From Mycobacterium sp. URHD0025 (GTDB lineage Bacteria; Actinomycetota; Actinomycetes; Mycobacteriales; Mycobacteriaceae): a stretch of 64,000 nt of DNA. Below, piece by piece: positions 1 through 10,139 of the stretch (position 1 is the first letter of the stretch; every line of letters begins with the position of its first letter). A model generated the notes under the pieces. It ran no database searches. It saw nothing but the letters and a program-made list of their open reading frames with translations, and was not told where the DNA came from. The stretch lies in assembly GCF_000426065.1 (NCBI RefSeq), contig NZ_AUEQ01000008.1, forward strand, positions 62,001 to 126,000. The letters are read 5' to 3'. The position numbers and the translations under genes are program-made.

Positions 1-682
1 TCTTCTGCCGGTTGGCGCCCTCGACGAGGTTGATCATCCGGTCGATGAAGCTCTCACCGGGCTTCTGCGTGATCTTGACGACGATGCGGTCGGACAGCAC
101 CGTGGTGCCGCCGGTGACGGCGCTCCGGTCGCCACCGGACTCCCGGATGACGGGCGCCGATTCACCGGTGATCGCCGATTCATCCACCGAGGCAATGCCT
201 TCCACGACATCACCGTCGCCGGGGATGACCTGGCCGGCCTCGACCACCACGACGTCACCCTGCTGCAGCAGCGGGGCGGCAACTTCTTCTTCGCTCCCAG
301 CGGTACCCGGCGCCCATCCGGTCAGTCGGCGGGCCATGGTGGAGGTCTTGGTTTTGCGGAGCGATTCGGCCTGGGCCTTGCCGCGTCCCTCGGCGACCGC
401 CTCGGCCAGGTTGGCGAAGATCACCGTGAGCCACAGCCAGATGACGATCAGCCAGGAGAACCACGACATATTCAGAACGGTGCCCAGTGTTGCCGCTACG
501 GCGCCGATCTCGACGATGAACATGACGGGATTGCGCCACAGCGTGCAGGGGTCGAGCTTGCGCAGCGCGTCGGGCATCGAGCGCCACAGCATCTTCGGGT
601 CGAGTAGGCCGCCCTTGATCTGGTTGGAACTACTGGGTTTCCGCTGCGCGGACGACGGTGAATCGAGAGTGGATACGGACAT
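1..682 (-). CDS. kdpB: Potassium-transporting P-type ATPase subunit B, N-terminal part (cut by window edge)
   Basis: KdpB is the ATP-hydrolysing subunit of the high-affinity KdpFABC potassium importer in the inner membrane. The reverse-strand reading from the ATG at 682 gives an N-terminus (MSVSTLDSPSS) followed by two hydrophobic helices (around VMFIVEIGAVAATLG and WLIVIWLWLTVIFANLAEA). The actuator-domain loop DESAITGES, with the TGES dephosphorylation motif of P-type ATPases, follows near residue 165. About 227 residues are visible of a protein that is usually near 690; the phosphorylation DKTGT motif would lie beyond base 1. It starts one base after the kdpA stop codon, so the two are almost certainly cotranscribed and translationally coupled. 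High confidence. Confidence 0.95.
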   Translation of the reverse strand, partial: MSVSTLDSPSSAQRKPSSSNQIKGGLLDPKMLWRSMPDALRKLDPCTLWRNPVMFIVEIGAVAATLGTVLNMSWFSWLIVIWLWLTVIFANLAEAVAEGRGKAQAESLRKTKTSTMARRLTGWAPGTAGSEEEVAAPLLQQGDVVVVEAGQVIPGDGDVVEGIASVDESAITGESAPVIRESGGDRSAVTGGTTVLSDRIVVKITQKPGESFIDRMINLVEGANRQK

Positions 683-683
683 T

Positions 684-2354
684 TCAGTGAATTCCTTCAG
701 CAAGGGGCCCGAGCGCGAGCATGGGCAAGAAGGTGAGGGCGACCAGGATCAGCGTCACGCCGGCGACCATGCCGACGAACTGGGGTCGATGGGTGGGCAA
801 TGTGCCGATGGACTCGGGTGTCTTGCCCTGTTTGGCCAGTGATCCGGCGAGCGCCAGCACGAAGATGATCGGCAGGAACCGGCCGAACACCATCGCGAGA
901 CCGAGCGCGGTGTTGTACCACTCGGTGTTGACGCTGATGCCGGCGAATGCGGAACCGTTGTTGTTGGCCGCAGAGGTGAAGGCGTACAGCACTTCCGAGA
1001 GGCCGTGTGGTCCGGTGTTGAGCATGCCCGCCCGTTGCCCGGGCATCGCCATCGCCACTGCGGTGCCGGTCAGCACGAGCAACGGGGTGATCAGGAAATA
1101 CGTTGCGGCGAGCTTGATCTCCCGCGGGGTGATCTTCTTGCCCAGGTACTCCGGGGTGCGCCCGACCATGAGACCTGCGACGAACACCGTGAGGATCGCC
1201 AGCACCAACATGCCGTACAGGCCGGAGCCGACGCCGCCGGGCGCCACCTCACCGAGCTGCATGTTGAACATCGTGATCAGGCCACCGAGGCTGGTGTACG
1301 AATCGTGGAACGAGTCCACCGCACCGGTCGACGTCAGCGTCGTCGCATCCGCGAACACCGCCGAGTTGGCGATGCCGAACCGCTGCTCGACGCCTTCCAT
1401 CGCGGCACCGGCGGCGGTGGGGACAGTGCCGTGGGCCTGCAGCTGGAACAGCATCATCAGGCTGACGCTGACGGTGGCGATCACGGCCATCACGGCGGCG
1501 ATCGCGTAGCCCTGCTTGGGGTTGCCGACCATCCGTCCGAACGTCCGCGGCAGCGAGAACGGGATCATCAGGATCAGGAAGATCTCCACCCAGTTGGTCC
1601 AGGTGGTGGGGTTCTCGAACGGGTGCGCGGAGTTCGCGTTGAAGAAGCCGCCGCCGTTGGTGCCGAGCAGTTTGATGACTTCCTGGCTGGCGACCGGGCC
1701 ACCCGGAATGGTCTGAGTGCCGCCCACGAGCGTGTTGACGACCTCGGTGTGCAGCGCGAAGTTCTGGATGGCTCCGCCGCCGACCAGGATCAGCGCGCCG
1801 ATGACCGAAATCGGCAGCAGGATACGGAGATTGCCGCGTACCAGGTCCACCCAGAAGTTGCCGAGGTCGCCGGTGTTGCGCCGGACCAGGCCACGGACGA
1901 AGGCCATCGCCACGGCCATGCCGACCGCGGCCGAGACGAAGTTCTGTACCGCCAGGCCGGCCATCTGTACGAGGTGGCCCTGGGTGGACTCACCTGAGTA
2001 TGCCTGCCAGTTCGTGTTGGTCACGAAGCTGACGGCGGTGTTCCAGGCCAGCGCCGGTGTCATCGGGGTTCCTGGATCATTCAGGTGCAGCGGCAACTTG
2101 CCCTGCAGCAGCTGCAAGATGAACAGGAACAGGATGCTGATCGCGGAGAAGGCCAGCACGCTGCGGGCATAGGCGCCCCAGGTCTGTTCGGCCTTCGGGT
2201 CGGCGCCGATCAGGCGGTAGATCAGGCGTTCGGCACGAGAGTGCTTCTCGGCCGTGTAGACGCGGTACATGTAATCGCCGAGCGGTACGTGGACGGCCAC
2301 CACGGCGAGGATGAGGACAACGAGGAAGACGATGCCCGCGGTTGTAGTAGTCAC
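684..2354 (-). CDS. kdpA: Potassium-transporting ATPase subunit A (KdpA)
   Basis: KdpA is the K+-selective pore-like subunit of the Kdp importer, related to the Trk/Ktr superfamily. The 556-residue product matches the usual family length, has about ten hydrophobic segments, and carries the filter-like stretch [19 protein letters not shown] and the N-terminal [12 protein letters not shown] chose the GTG at 2354, which shares its G with the kdpF stop codon; an open frame continues upstream to 2483 but only through out-of-frame kdpF sequence. Order kdpF-kdpA-kdpB is the canonical operon. Kdp is normally induced by K+ limitation through KdpDE; no kdpD or kdpE is visible in this window. Confidence 0.95.
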   Translation of the reverse strand: MTTTTAGIVFLVVLILAVVAVHVPLGDYMYRVYTAEKHSRAERLIYRLIGADPKAEQTWGAYARSVLAFSAISILFLFILQLLQGKLPLHLNDPGTPMTPALAWNTAVSFVTNTNWQAYSGESTQGHLVQMAGLAVQNFVSAAVGMAVAMAFVRGLVRRNTGDLGNFWVDLVRGNLRILLPISVIGALILVGGGAIQNFALHTEVVNTLVGGTQTIPGGPVASQEVIKLLGTNGGGFFNANSAHPFENPTTWTNWVEIFLILMIPFSLPRTFGRMVGNPKQGYAIAAVMAVIATVSVSLMMLFQLQAHGTVPTAAGAAMEGVEQRFGIANSAVFADATTLTSTGAVDSFHDSYTSLGGLITMFNMQLGEVAPGGVGSGLYGMLVLAILTVFVAGLMVGRTPEYLGKKITPREIKLAATYFLITPLLVLTGTAVAMAMPGQRAGMLNTGPHGLSEVLYAFTSAANNNGSAFAGISVNTEWYNTALGLAMVFGRFLPIIFVLALAGSLAKQGKTPESIGTLPTHRPQFVGMVAGVTLILVALTFLPMLALGPLAEGIH

Positions 2355-2443
2355 TAGAACCTTTCCGGGAACAGCAGCGCCGCGAAGAGAAACAGCGCGA
2401 TCAGGATCGCCAGGCCCAGGCCGACGACGTTTTCGTAGCTCAC
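2354..2443 (-). CDS. kdpF: Small potassium ATPase subunit F (KdpF)
   Basis: A 29-residue single-pass membrane peptide from the GTG at 2443. It begins [17 protein letters not shown] and ends in ALLFPERF, the typical KdpF tail. KdpF is a lipid-like stabiliser of the KdpABC complex. Its start overlaps the stop codon of the preceding 27-codon micro-ORF (GTGA), and its TAG stop shares a base with the kdpA GTG. This chain of couplings supports it as a real translated gene despite its size. Confidence 0.85.
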   Translation of the reverse strand: MSYENVVGLGLAILIALFLFAALLFPERF

Positions 2444-2523
2444 AGGCCCTCGACCAACTTCTGCACCAGGCCCAGCAGCGCAAAGATCGCCACTGTCAGC
2501 ACGATGAACACCACTACGGACAT
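2440..2523 (-). CDS. 27-residue hydrophobic micro-protein preceding kdpF
   Basis: From the ATG at 2523 a 27-residue peptide is read, beginning [14 protein letters not shown] and ending LVQKLVEGL: a single membrane helix with a short basic/acidic tail. It overlaps kdpF by four bases (GTGA), so it would be the first cistron of the kdp operon. I recall similar short membrane ORFs in front of kdpF in other actinobacteria, usually left unannotated; this is memory, not a search. It may be a second small Kdp subunit or a leader peptide coupling translation to kdpF. Confidence 0.6.
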   Translation of the reverse strand: MSVVVFIVLTVAIFALLGLVQKLVEGL

Positions 2524-3064
2524 GGGTTCTCCAACACGTTTTCACGCCGCCGGCTCTCGGCGACTGATCAAGGGTGCGTCCGCTGCGGGTGGCCGGCCAT
2601 GATCTTTATGTCTTCTTTACGCTCGGCTGCCGGACCTTTACGAGTTCTTGCCCGGGACCCAGGAAAGCCCGCGTCTCAGGGGGTGACGAGGGCGCGAGCA
2701 ACACCTGGCTGAGACATGGGAAATGCATCCTCACCATCGGATTCGTTGCGACGTGTTCCGGCTCTCATTGTCCGAACCGCGGCGCGATGAATGCGTGACG
2801 GCGGCATTAACGCTCAATACCGCAATGTCATTTACGCCCGATATCCGTCGGCGGAAGTATCGGGCTGAGGCGACTGTGCGGCGCGTCGGGCTGGCACAGT
2901 ATCAGAACCAAGCGATCAGTACTCCGAAATGTCAAGGCCGCATGAATATTTGACCGTGGCGCATCAAGACACCGCAAGGATCCTGGCCCGGCCGTCGCGG
3001 CAGCGTAAGGCTCGAAGCAGGCGCATGCGGCACCGGGTCGCGGCGCAGTGAAGAAGAGGTTCTG
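2524..3064. other. Intergenic region upstream of the kdp operon
   Basis: About 540 bases lie between the divergent kdp micro-ORF and the PLP-barrel remnant. Short open frames on both strands have no recognisable product. The kdp promoter and any KdpE-binding site should lie in the left half (about 2524-2700), but I cannot point to a convincing -10/-35 or repeat. In other mycobacteria kdpD/kdpE occupy the divergent position; here they do not. Confidence 0.4.
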
Positions 3065-3796
3065 GTGACATTGACGACAGGGTTTTGGCCCACATCTTCG
3101 GCGACGGTGCCGCAGTCGTCCGAGCGGGAGGCCATGCGGCGATGCGCGACGTATTGCCGCGCGCTCGATCCTGTCGAGCTTGCCCTTCCCGCCCGCGCTC
3201 TTCGGGATCCCAACGTGGCCAAATGGGCACGCGATCATGGTTTGAGTGTCGAGGTGCGCGACGGTGGTGATCTCGCGGTGGCGATCGGAACGGGTATTCA
3301 TCCGATGCGCCTGGTGCTGCACGCCGATGGGTTCAGTGGTGATGAGGTGGTCTTCTGTAGCGCCAACCTCGGCGTCGGACGGTTGGTGGTCAGCAGCGTC
3401 GAGCACATTCACCTACTGGTTTCCTGCGCCGTGCGGCATCGTCGGCAACGGGTCATCCTCGGTTCGACGAACGCTGATGCGGTCAAGGCGGTGATCGACG
3501 GGCCGCGTCTCGATCTGGTCGGCCTGTATCGCGAAATCGATTCGGGCAAAGACTGTTTCACCGCACTCCCAGAGGTGGTCGGTGATGTGATCACGGAGAT
3601 GGCCGATATTCGTCGTAGGCATGGGGTGGTTCTCGCCCGACTGTGGGTCGGCGGCGGGTTGGCCTTCGGCGCCACGCCTGACCGTCTGTCCGAGCTGGGC
3701 CGGGCCATCGAGGTGACGGTCGACGATGCCTGTGCGACGCTGCGCTTTCCGCGGCCGGTGGTGGTTGTGGCAGCTGGGCAGGACGCCCGGTTCTAG
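3065..3796 (+). CDS. Diaminopimelate/ornithine decarboxylase-like PLP-barrel protein, probably a degraded remnant
   Basis: The 243-residue frame resembles the N-terminal alpha/beta barrel of fold-III PLP decarboxylases (LysA type): segments around ARALRDPNVAKWARDHGLSVEVRDGGDLAVAI and WVGGGLAFG line up with the family. The PLP-binding lysine that normally sits in a K-A motif is missing (the equivalent reads PARAL), the C-terminal beta domain is absent, and the end (VVVVAAGQDARF) replaces the usual EPGR region. In another frame just upstream (about 3070-3130), LAHIFGDGAAVV resembles the missing start of the family, suggesting an old frameshift. Unlikely to be an active decarboxylase. The GTG start is uncertain; ATG 3133 is an alternative. 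Confidence 0.5.
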   Translation: MTLTTGFWPTSSATVPQSSEREAMRRCATYCRALDPVELALPARALRDPNVAKWARDHGLSVEVRDGGDLAVAIGTGIHPMRLVLHADGFSGDEVVFCSANLGVGRLVVSSVEHIHLLVSCAVRHRRQRVILGSTNADAVKAVIDGPRLDLVGLYREIDSGKDCFTALPEVVGDVITEMADIRRRHGVVLARLWVGGGLAFGATPDRLSELGRAIEVTVDDACATLRFPRPVVVVAAGQDARF

Positions 3797-3851
3797 GGCC
3801 GGCCCGGCAACAGCCCTGTACAGCGGGACCGCACCGGACATAAATTGAGCC

Positions 3852-5105
3852 GTGGGCTCTATACGGCCCCAGAGCCGGCACCACGTCCAGCCAGCGCCGA
3901 AAAGGCCGCTGAGGGTCCTCGTTGTCGGCGCAGGGGTCGGCGGGATCTCCATCGCCCGGGGCTTGCTCCGCGACGGCCACGACGTCACGGTGTTCGAGCA
4001 GCGCCCCGAAGTGCGGGCGGGTGGCGGCGCCGTCACCATCTGGTCGAACGGCGAAAGCGTGCTGAGGCAGCTCGGCGTCGGTATGAACGGCGCCGGTCAG
4101 CAGCTGTCCACGGTGCGGGTCATGACGTCGTCGGGCCGCCCGATGACCACCCTCGACGTGACCGCGATCGTGAACCGGATGGGTGCGCCGGTTCGCATGG
4201 TCCCGCGCCGGGTTCTGCTCGAACGATTGCTCGAAGATTTTCCGGCCGAACGGATTCGGTGCGGCGCCCAGGTGGTCGGCGTGGCGGACGGCGGCAGTGG
4301 GGCGAGAGTCGATCTCGCCGACGGACGTTGTGTGGCAGGAGATTTGGTGATCGGGGCGGACGGCCTACACTCCAGGGTCCGCGAGATCGTCGGCGCGGCG
4401 CATGCCGAGCCGACGGGGTGGTGCAGCTGGCAAGGGCTGGCCGCGCTTCCGGACGGGGCGGATCGCCGGGTCGCCTTCGTCATCGTCGGGGAGCGCGGCA
4501 ATCTCGGCCTGTGGCCGGCCGGGGGCACCGAGGTGCAGTGGTGGTTCGACCTGCCGTGGTCGCCGGATTTTGTCCGGCCGGAACGCCCCATCGATGTGGT
4601 CCGGGCGAACTTCACTGGATGGTCGGAGTTGGTGGATCGATTGCTGGTCACGTTGACCGACGACGACCTGGCTCGTTCGCCGTATCCACACTTCCGGCAT
4701 CCCGTCCCCAGCCCGGGACACGGAGCGGTGACATTGTTGGGCGACGCTGCCCACACCATGCCGCCGACGCTGGCACAGGGAACCAACCAGGCGTTGCTCG
4801 ACACGATGGTGCTGTGCAAAGCGATTTCGGACGTCCGGCACAGTGCGAACGGCGATGTGTCCGGTGCGTTGCGCTGGTATGAGAAGACCCGCCGACGCCG
4901 GGTCGCGGCGGTGTCCCGGGTGGCGTCGCTGCAGGTTTCGCATGGCGAGTTCGTGCTGCGGCCGGCGGCGATGGTGCCCGACCGGGTCATGACGTGGGTG
5001 TTGTCGACGTTCCTGCGGGCTGTGAGCCATCGCCGGCTGGCGGCGGAGATCAATCGGGATCTCGCCGCCGCGCCGGGAGCCGACAGGGGTGAACATGCCT
5101 GCTGA
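3852..5105 (+). CDS. FAD-dependent monooxygenase (PHBH fold)
   Basis: A 417-residue flavoprotein hydroxylase of the p-hydroxybenzoate hydroxylase group, likely hydroxylating or epoxidising a small organic substrate with NAD(P)H and O2. Visible motifs are the N-terminal dinucleotide fold VVGAGVGGISIA (about residues 23-34), the central DG motif GADGLHSRVR, and the GD motif LLGDAAHTMPP that binds the FAD ribityl chain. It starts at GTG 3852 and its end overlaps the DUF4389 gene, forming a three-gene operon with that gene and a methyltransferase. Substrate unknown. Confidence 0.85.
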   Translation: MGSIRPQSRHHVQPAPKRPLRVLVVGAGVGGISIARGLLRDGHDVTVFEQRPEVRAGGGAVTIWSNGESVLRQLGVGMNGAGQQLSTVRVMTSSGRPMTTLDVTAIVNRMGAPVRMVPRRVLLERLLEDFPAERIRCGAQVVGVADGGSGARVDLADGRCVAGDLVIGADGLHSRVREIVGAAHAEPTGWCSWQGLAALPDGADRRVAFVIVGERGNLGLWPAGGTEVQWWFDLPWSPDFVRPERPIDVVRANFTGWSELVDRLLVTLTDDDLARSPYPHFRHPVPSPGHGAVTLLGDAAHTMPPTLAQGTNQALLDTMVLCKAISDVRHSANGDVSGALRWYEKTRRRRVAAVSRVASLQVSHGEFVLRPAAMVPDRVMTWVLSTFLRAVSHRRLAAEINRDLAAAPGADRGEHAC

Positions 5106-5697
5106 GGCCGTGCGGGTGTGGGGCGCGATCGACGCGCCGTCGAGCCGGTTGTGGCTCGTCAAATGGTGTGTGCTGGCCGTGCCGCACTACCCGATACTGA
5201 TCGGCCTGTACCTGGTGTACCCGGTGGTGACCCTTGCCGCCGGTGTCGCCATCGTGTTCACCGGCCGGTTTCCGCGGCCGCTTTTCGATTTCAACGTCGG
5301 GGTCCTGCGCTGGTCGTGGCGGGTGATGAATTACCGGTTCCCGATGAACAGCACCGACAAGTACCCGCCGTTCACACTCAAGGCCAGGGCCGACTATCCG
5401 GGCGATCTCGAGGTCGACTATCCCGAACAGCTGTCCCGAGGGGCGGTTCTGGTGAAGTGGTGGCTGCTGGCGCTACCGCAGATCATCGTGTGCTGGGCGA
5501 TGGAGCCGCTCCTGCAGGTGCTGTGCGTCATCTCCGCGGTGCGTCTGTTGGCCAGAGGCACGATTTCGCACGCCATGTTCGACTTTCTGATGGGCATGGT
5601 GCGGTGGCGCTATCGCGTGGCCGTGTACGTGTCGCTGATGAGCGACGAATATCCGCCGTTTCGGATGGATCTGGGGGCGCGGTGTGAGGCGTCGTAA
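5095..5697 (+). CDS. DUF4389 membrane protein
   Basis: About 200 residues with two tandem copies of the DUF4389 pattern: a tryptophan-rich helix (LVKWCVLAVPHYPILIG; LVKWWLLALPQIIVCW), a second helix, then FDFNVGVLRWSWRV / FDFLMGMVRWRYRV and a Y-PPF ending (DKYPPF, DEYPPF). Four hydrophobic segments suggest an inner-membrane protein. Function of the family is unknown. I prefer ATG 5095, preceded by AGGGG, over GTG 5089. It overlaps both the FAD monooxygenase upstream and the methyltransferase downstream. Confidence 0.8.
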   Translation: MPAEAVRVWGAIDAPSSRLWLVKWCVLAVPHYPILIGLYLVYPVVTLAAGVAIVFTGRFPRPLFDFNVGVLRWSWRVMNYRFPMNSTDKYPPFTLKARADYPGDLEVDYPEQLSRGAVLVKWWLLALPQIIVCWAMEPLLQVLCVISAVRLLARGTISHAMFDFLMGMVRWRYRVAVYVSLMSDEYPPFRMDLGARCEAS

Positions 5698-6307
5698 TCC
5701 GTTGTTCCCGTATGTCTATCGCTTCGGGATGCCGGTGTTCGACCGGCTGTTCTATCGCCGGTACCGCCGCGAGGCGATGAGCCATGCCACCGGCCGGTTG
5801 TTGTTGGTGGGGCTCGGCCCGGGAACCGATCTATTGTTCCTGCCCGCTCTGGTGACGTCGGTGGCCGCGGTGGAGCCCGATGCCGCGATGCGCCGGATGG
5901 CGAGCGCCCTGGCCCGGCGCCACGCCATCGACGTCGATGTGGTCGATGGATCCGGTGAGTTGATTCCGTTCCCGGACAACAGTTTCGACTCGGTCCATGT
6001 CGGTCTGGTGCTGTGTTCGGTCGACGATGTGGCCGCCACCCTCGCCGAGATTCGGCGGGTGCTGACCTCCGATGGCCGGCTGGTCGTTCTGGAGCACGTG
6101 CGCGGTGACGGCTTGATGGGGCGATTCCAGGACCTCATCGCGGGACCGTGGTCATGGCTGTCGTCGGGCTGCGAGCCGAACCGCCGCACCGTCGAGGCCA
6201 TCGCCGCAGCAGGATTCGACACGAGCCGGCTGCGCAGCAGCCGCCGGACACTGGTGCCACCACCGTGCACACCACATCTGCGGGGTGTCGCGACTATTCG
6301 ACGTTGA
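5684..6307 (+). CDS. Class I SAM-dependent methyltransferase
   Basis: A 207-residue methyltransferase of the UbiE/Methyltransf_11 type. The SAM-binding glycine-rich loop is LLVGLGPGTDLLFLP (about residues 39-53), followed by acidic loop VEPDAAMRRMA, the FPDNSFDSVHVGLVLCSV motif and the post-motif LAEIRRVLTSDGRLVVLEHV. The GTG start lies inside the end of the DUF4389 gene, so it is the third cistron of the monooxygenase operon. Its 3' end overlaps the convergent ABC permease by 14 bases. Substrate unknown. Confidence 0.85.
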   Translation: MRRRNPLFPYVYRFGMPVFDRLFYRRYRREAMSHATGRLLLVGLGPGTDLLFLPALVTSVAAVEPDAAMRRMASALARRHAIDVDVVDGSGELIPFPDNSFDSVHVGLVLCSVDDVAATLAEIRRVLTSDGRLVVLEHVRGDGLMGRFQDLIAGPWSWLSSGCEPNRRTVEAIAAAGFDTSRLRSSRRTLVPPPCTPHLRGVATIRR

Positions 6308-8791
6308 CGGCCTCGATGATGTTGAGCCGCGCCGCTCGTCGCGCCGGCGGCACCGACCCCAGCAGACTGATGGCCAGGGCGCCGAGGGTGAACACCAGCG
6401 CCATCGGACTCGGCCGGAACGTGACGTCGAAATTCATGATGTCCCCGCTGACGAGGCTGAACAACCACTGGTCGACCAGGCCGACCCCCAGTCCCAGGAC
6501 ACCACCCACGATGCCGATGGCCGCCGCCTCGGCCAGCACCATGGCCAACGTATAGCGGCGGCTGGATCCCATCGCCCGCAGGACCCCGATCTCGCGCCGC
6601 CGTTCCAGCACTGACAACGTCAGCGTGTTCAACAGCGCGACGGCCGCGACGAACACCACGATGATCCACACCGCGTTGGCGATCAGCATGCTCTGGTGCA
6701 GCGGGGCCTCAAGACCGGCCAGCGCGGTGCGGCCGTCGTAGGTGTGATTCGGTGCGGGGACGACGTGACGGACGTTGGCGAGCAGCCGATCGGCGTCCGT
6801 TCCCTTGACTGCGGTGACCTGCAGCGTCGTCGACCCTGGCCGGTCGAACCAGGCCCGCATCTGGTCGAGGCCCATCCCGACAGTGCCGATCACTGTCGAG
6901 AAGTAGGGCACCAGCGCCAGCACTCTCGCCTGCTTCGGGCCGTGCGGTGTCTGCAACTGCAGGTCGTCGCCCACCCGGACGTTGAGGGTCTTGCCCAGAT
7001 TCTGTGAGAGGACCACGCCGCGGCCCGCCAGCACGTCGCTGCGGGTCTGGTCGTCGAGGGCCTGGAAGAGTGCCTCGTGGCTGCCGGGGGCGAAGCCGTC
7101 GAGCATGACGCGCGTGCCGCCGACGACGGCGAATCCCAGGGCGCCTTCGGTGACGTTCGCGACTCCGGGCACCTCGGTGACACTCTCGGTAAGTCCTTGT
7201 GGCAGAAGGCCAGTGGGGTACTGGTCGGGGGAATTGGCGCTCACCCAGACATCGACGTCGGCGACCGGGGCGAAGACGTCGCGTGCCGACCGGATCATGT
7301 CGTTGTTCGTGCCGGTGATCACCACCGTGGTCACCACCGCGATCAGCACGGTCATCACGGTGGCCCACACCCGCCGTGGAGCCCGCTCGACCGTTGCCGC
7401 ACCCAGCGCGCCGGCCGAGCCGAACAGGCGCGCGACGGCGGCGGTGGCTCTGACAATGGGCCCGGCGAGCGCGAAGCCGAGTGCGATCTGCGCGGTGAAC
7501 AGGGCGGCGATCGCGACGAAAGCCATTGAGCCCGGCAGGTAGAACACCACCAGGATCGACGCCGCCAGCACGGCCACCGCCGCGAATCCGGTGACGATGC
7601 GCAGCCAGCGCGGCACGTTGTCCGCGGCCGACACCCCAACCGGGGCCAGCGCCTCGATCGGCGAGACCTTGTACACCTGCCGGGCCGCCATCGCCGACGC
7701 CGCCACACTCGTCAACGCCGTCGCCGCGATGGCGACCGGGATCGCATAGCCGGGCAGCCAATACTCGATGCGGGCTTCGAGGCCCTGGGTCACCGTCGGT
7801 GGCAGGCGACCGATCGCCATGCGGCCCAGCACTATTCCCAACAGTGAGCCGATGGTGCCGCCGATCAGCCCGAGCATCGTGGCCTCGGCCAACATGTCGC
7901 GCACGATGGTGGTGCGGCGACCACCGATGGCGCGCAGCATCGAGATGACGGGACGGCGCTGGGCGATGGCCATGGTCATCGTCGTGTAGATCAGAAACGC
8001 ACCGACCACCAACGCGACCGCCGCGCCCATCAAGGCCATGTAGTTCATCAGCTTGACGCCGTCACCGGCCCGGGCCGCCCGCAAGCTCGGGGCCGCGACG
8101 ATGGCCCGGCCGTTCACGGCTTTCGTGACCTGCTCGCGCACGGTGTTGAGGTCGGCACCCGGTGCGGCGGTGATCAGGATCGAATCGAGTTGGCCAAGGC
8201 GTCCGGTGACGTTCTGGGCCAACGGAAGTGGAGCCAGCACATAGTGGCCCCCGTTGAGGTCCGCGAGTTGTTTGCCCTCAAGCACTTCGGCGACGGTGAC
8301 CGTTCCCGAGCCGAGCTGGAACGTCTCGCCTTTCGCGTGACCGACAGCGGGCCCGACGCGCACGCCCTCGGCTGCTGTCGGCGCCTGGACCTGGACCCCG
8401 ACGGCATCTTTCAGCGCGCCCTCCAAGGCGCGGCTGCGGTCGTCGGCGCCGAACAGCAGCACCGGTTCAGTCGCAGTGGGCGCGGACATCCGGATCATCG
8501 GGGCGGCGGTCGCGACGCCGGGAACCTTGGCCACGTCGGTCAGCACGGCTTCAGCAAATCCCGAGTCGGTGACACCGGAGACTTCAAGCGCGGCGACGCC
8601 GGCGACGCCATCGGCCAGGCGGTTGACCGACCCGGTGATCGACCCGAAGATGCCAAGGATCGCGACGAGATACATTGCCGACACTGCCATTACGGCGATC
8701 GAGGCGATGGTGCGCCGTCGGTGCACGGTGAGTTCACGCAGGCTGAACACGCGAAGCCGGCTGGCTGCGGCCGCTATCGCGTGGTGGGGTC

Positions 8792-8795
<4 letters not shown>
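6294..8795 (-). CDS. ABC transporter permease, MacB/FtsX type
   Basis: An 833-residue permease with duplicated FtsX-like domains: an N-terminal helix ([22 protein letters not shown]), a long extracytoplasmic domain, a block of helices near residues 255-370 (including [17 protein letters not shown]), a second helix/extracytoplasmic unit, and C-terminal helices with the hallmark [18 protein letters not shown]. This is the architecture of lipid, lipoprotein or drug exporters of the MacB/LolCE type. The GTG start overlaps the stop of the ATPase gene by four bases, so the two form one transporter. Substrate is not predictable. Confidence 0.88.
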
Positions 8796-9499
<704 letters not shown>

Positions 9500-9547
9500 C
9501 GCAGCCTCCCGGGAGTCGGGATATGGGGAGCCTACGCCCGCTGGCCT

Positions 9548-9612
9548 CGCCGAACCTGAACTTGTGTGCGAGATCCTGGCCGAAACTCGCACACAACCTC
9601 AGATTCGTGGCG
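9548..9612. repeat. Palindromic intergenic repeat, copy 1 (stem-loop; contains a stop codon)
   Basis: An inverted repeat with a perfect 11-bp inner stem (TTGTGTGCGAG / CTCGCACACAA) and partly matching outer arms (CGCCGAACCTGA on the left), loop of about 13 bases. A second copy with the same sequence logic lies at 63588-63650. The stop codon of the nitroreductase gene (9599-9601 on the minus strand) is inside the right arm. It probably forms a terminator hairpin between the nitroreductase and the ABC genes; no U-run follows. Confidence 0.7.
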
Positions 9613-10000
9613 CCAAGGAGGCGACCAACCGGGCTTTCTGGTCGGTGGGCGGGATGATCCGGGGATTCGTCAGCCGGTAGCGTCGGCCGCGGTGCACCAC
9701 CTCAGCGGCGCCTGCGGCCCGGACATTGCGCACCCAATCCGAATGCTCGCCGTAGTTCAGCACCACCGAGACGGACTTGCTGTCGATGAACGCCATGACC
9801 GGCGTGCGGTACGGCTTGCCCGACTTGCGGCCGGTGTGCTCGATGACGGCCATGTACGGCAACCAGGGCGCCCACAGTCGCTGCAGCGGGTTGGTGACGT
9901 ACTTGTTGAAGCGGGCGATCACCCGCATGGCCTGTGGTCCTAGTGCCGATGCAATCCATTCGGCAACTACGGCAATCGAATTCGCGATACTGCTCGGCAT
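9599..10000 (-). CDS. Deazaflavin (F420)-dependent nitroreductase family protein
   Basis: A 133-residue protein of the DDN/Rv3547-like split-barrel family that uses the mycobacterial deazaflavin F420. The family pattern [17 protein letters not shown] and the tail LRN-like [20 protein letters not shown] are clear. Such enzymes reduce quinones or activate nitroimidazoles; physiological role is often quinone protection. It begins at ATG 10000 and ends inside the palindromic repeat. Confidence 0.85.
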   Translation of the reverse strand: MPSSIANSIAVVAEWIASALGPQAMRVIARFNKYVTNPLQRLWAPWLPYMAVIEHTGRKSGKPYRTPVMAFIDSKSVSVVLNYGEHSDWVRNVRAAGAAEVVHRGRRYRLTNPRIIPPTDQKARLVASLAPRI

Positions 10001-10139
10001 ATGCGGCCCCCGTCGCTGTTCAGCCCTGCGGCCTCATTCAATCAAACCTGCGCAACCTCATCTGCGCCGACCGTGGTTCCGGCACGCGGCTCGGCATTCC
10101 CGGGGAATATGCGCCTGTCCGACCTGGTTGCAGCGGCTC

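Noticed and set aside
1005..1997. Long plus-strand open frame inside the kdpA region
   Set aside because: Composition is His/Gln/Arg/Asp-rich low-complexity typical of antisense frames in high-G+C DNA; kdpA on the other strand is certain.
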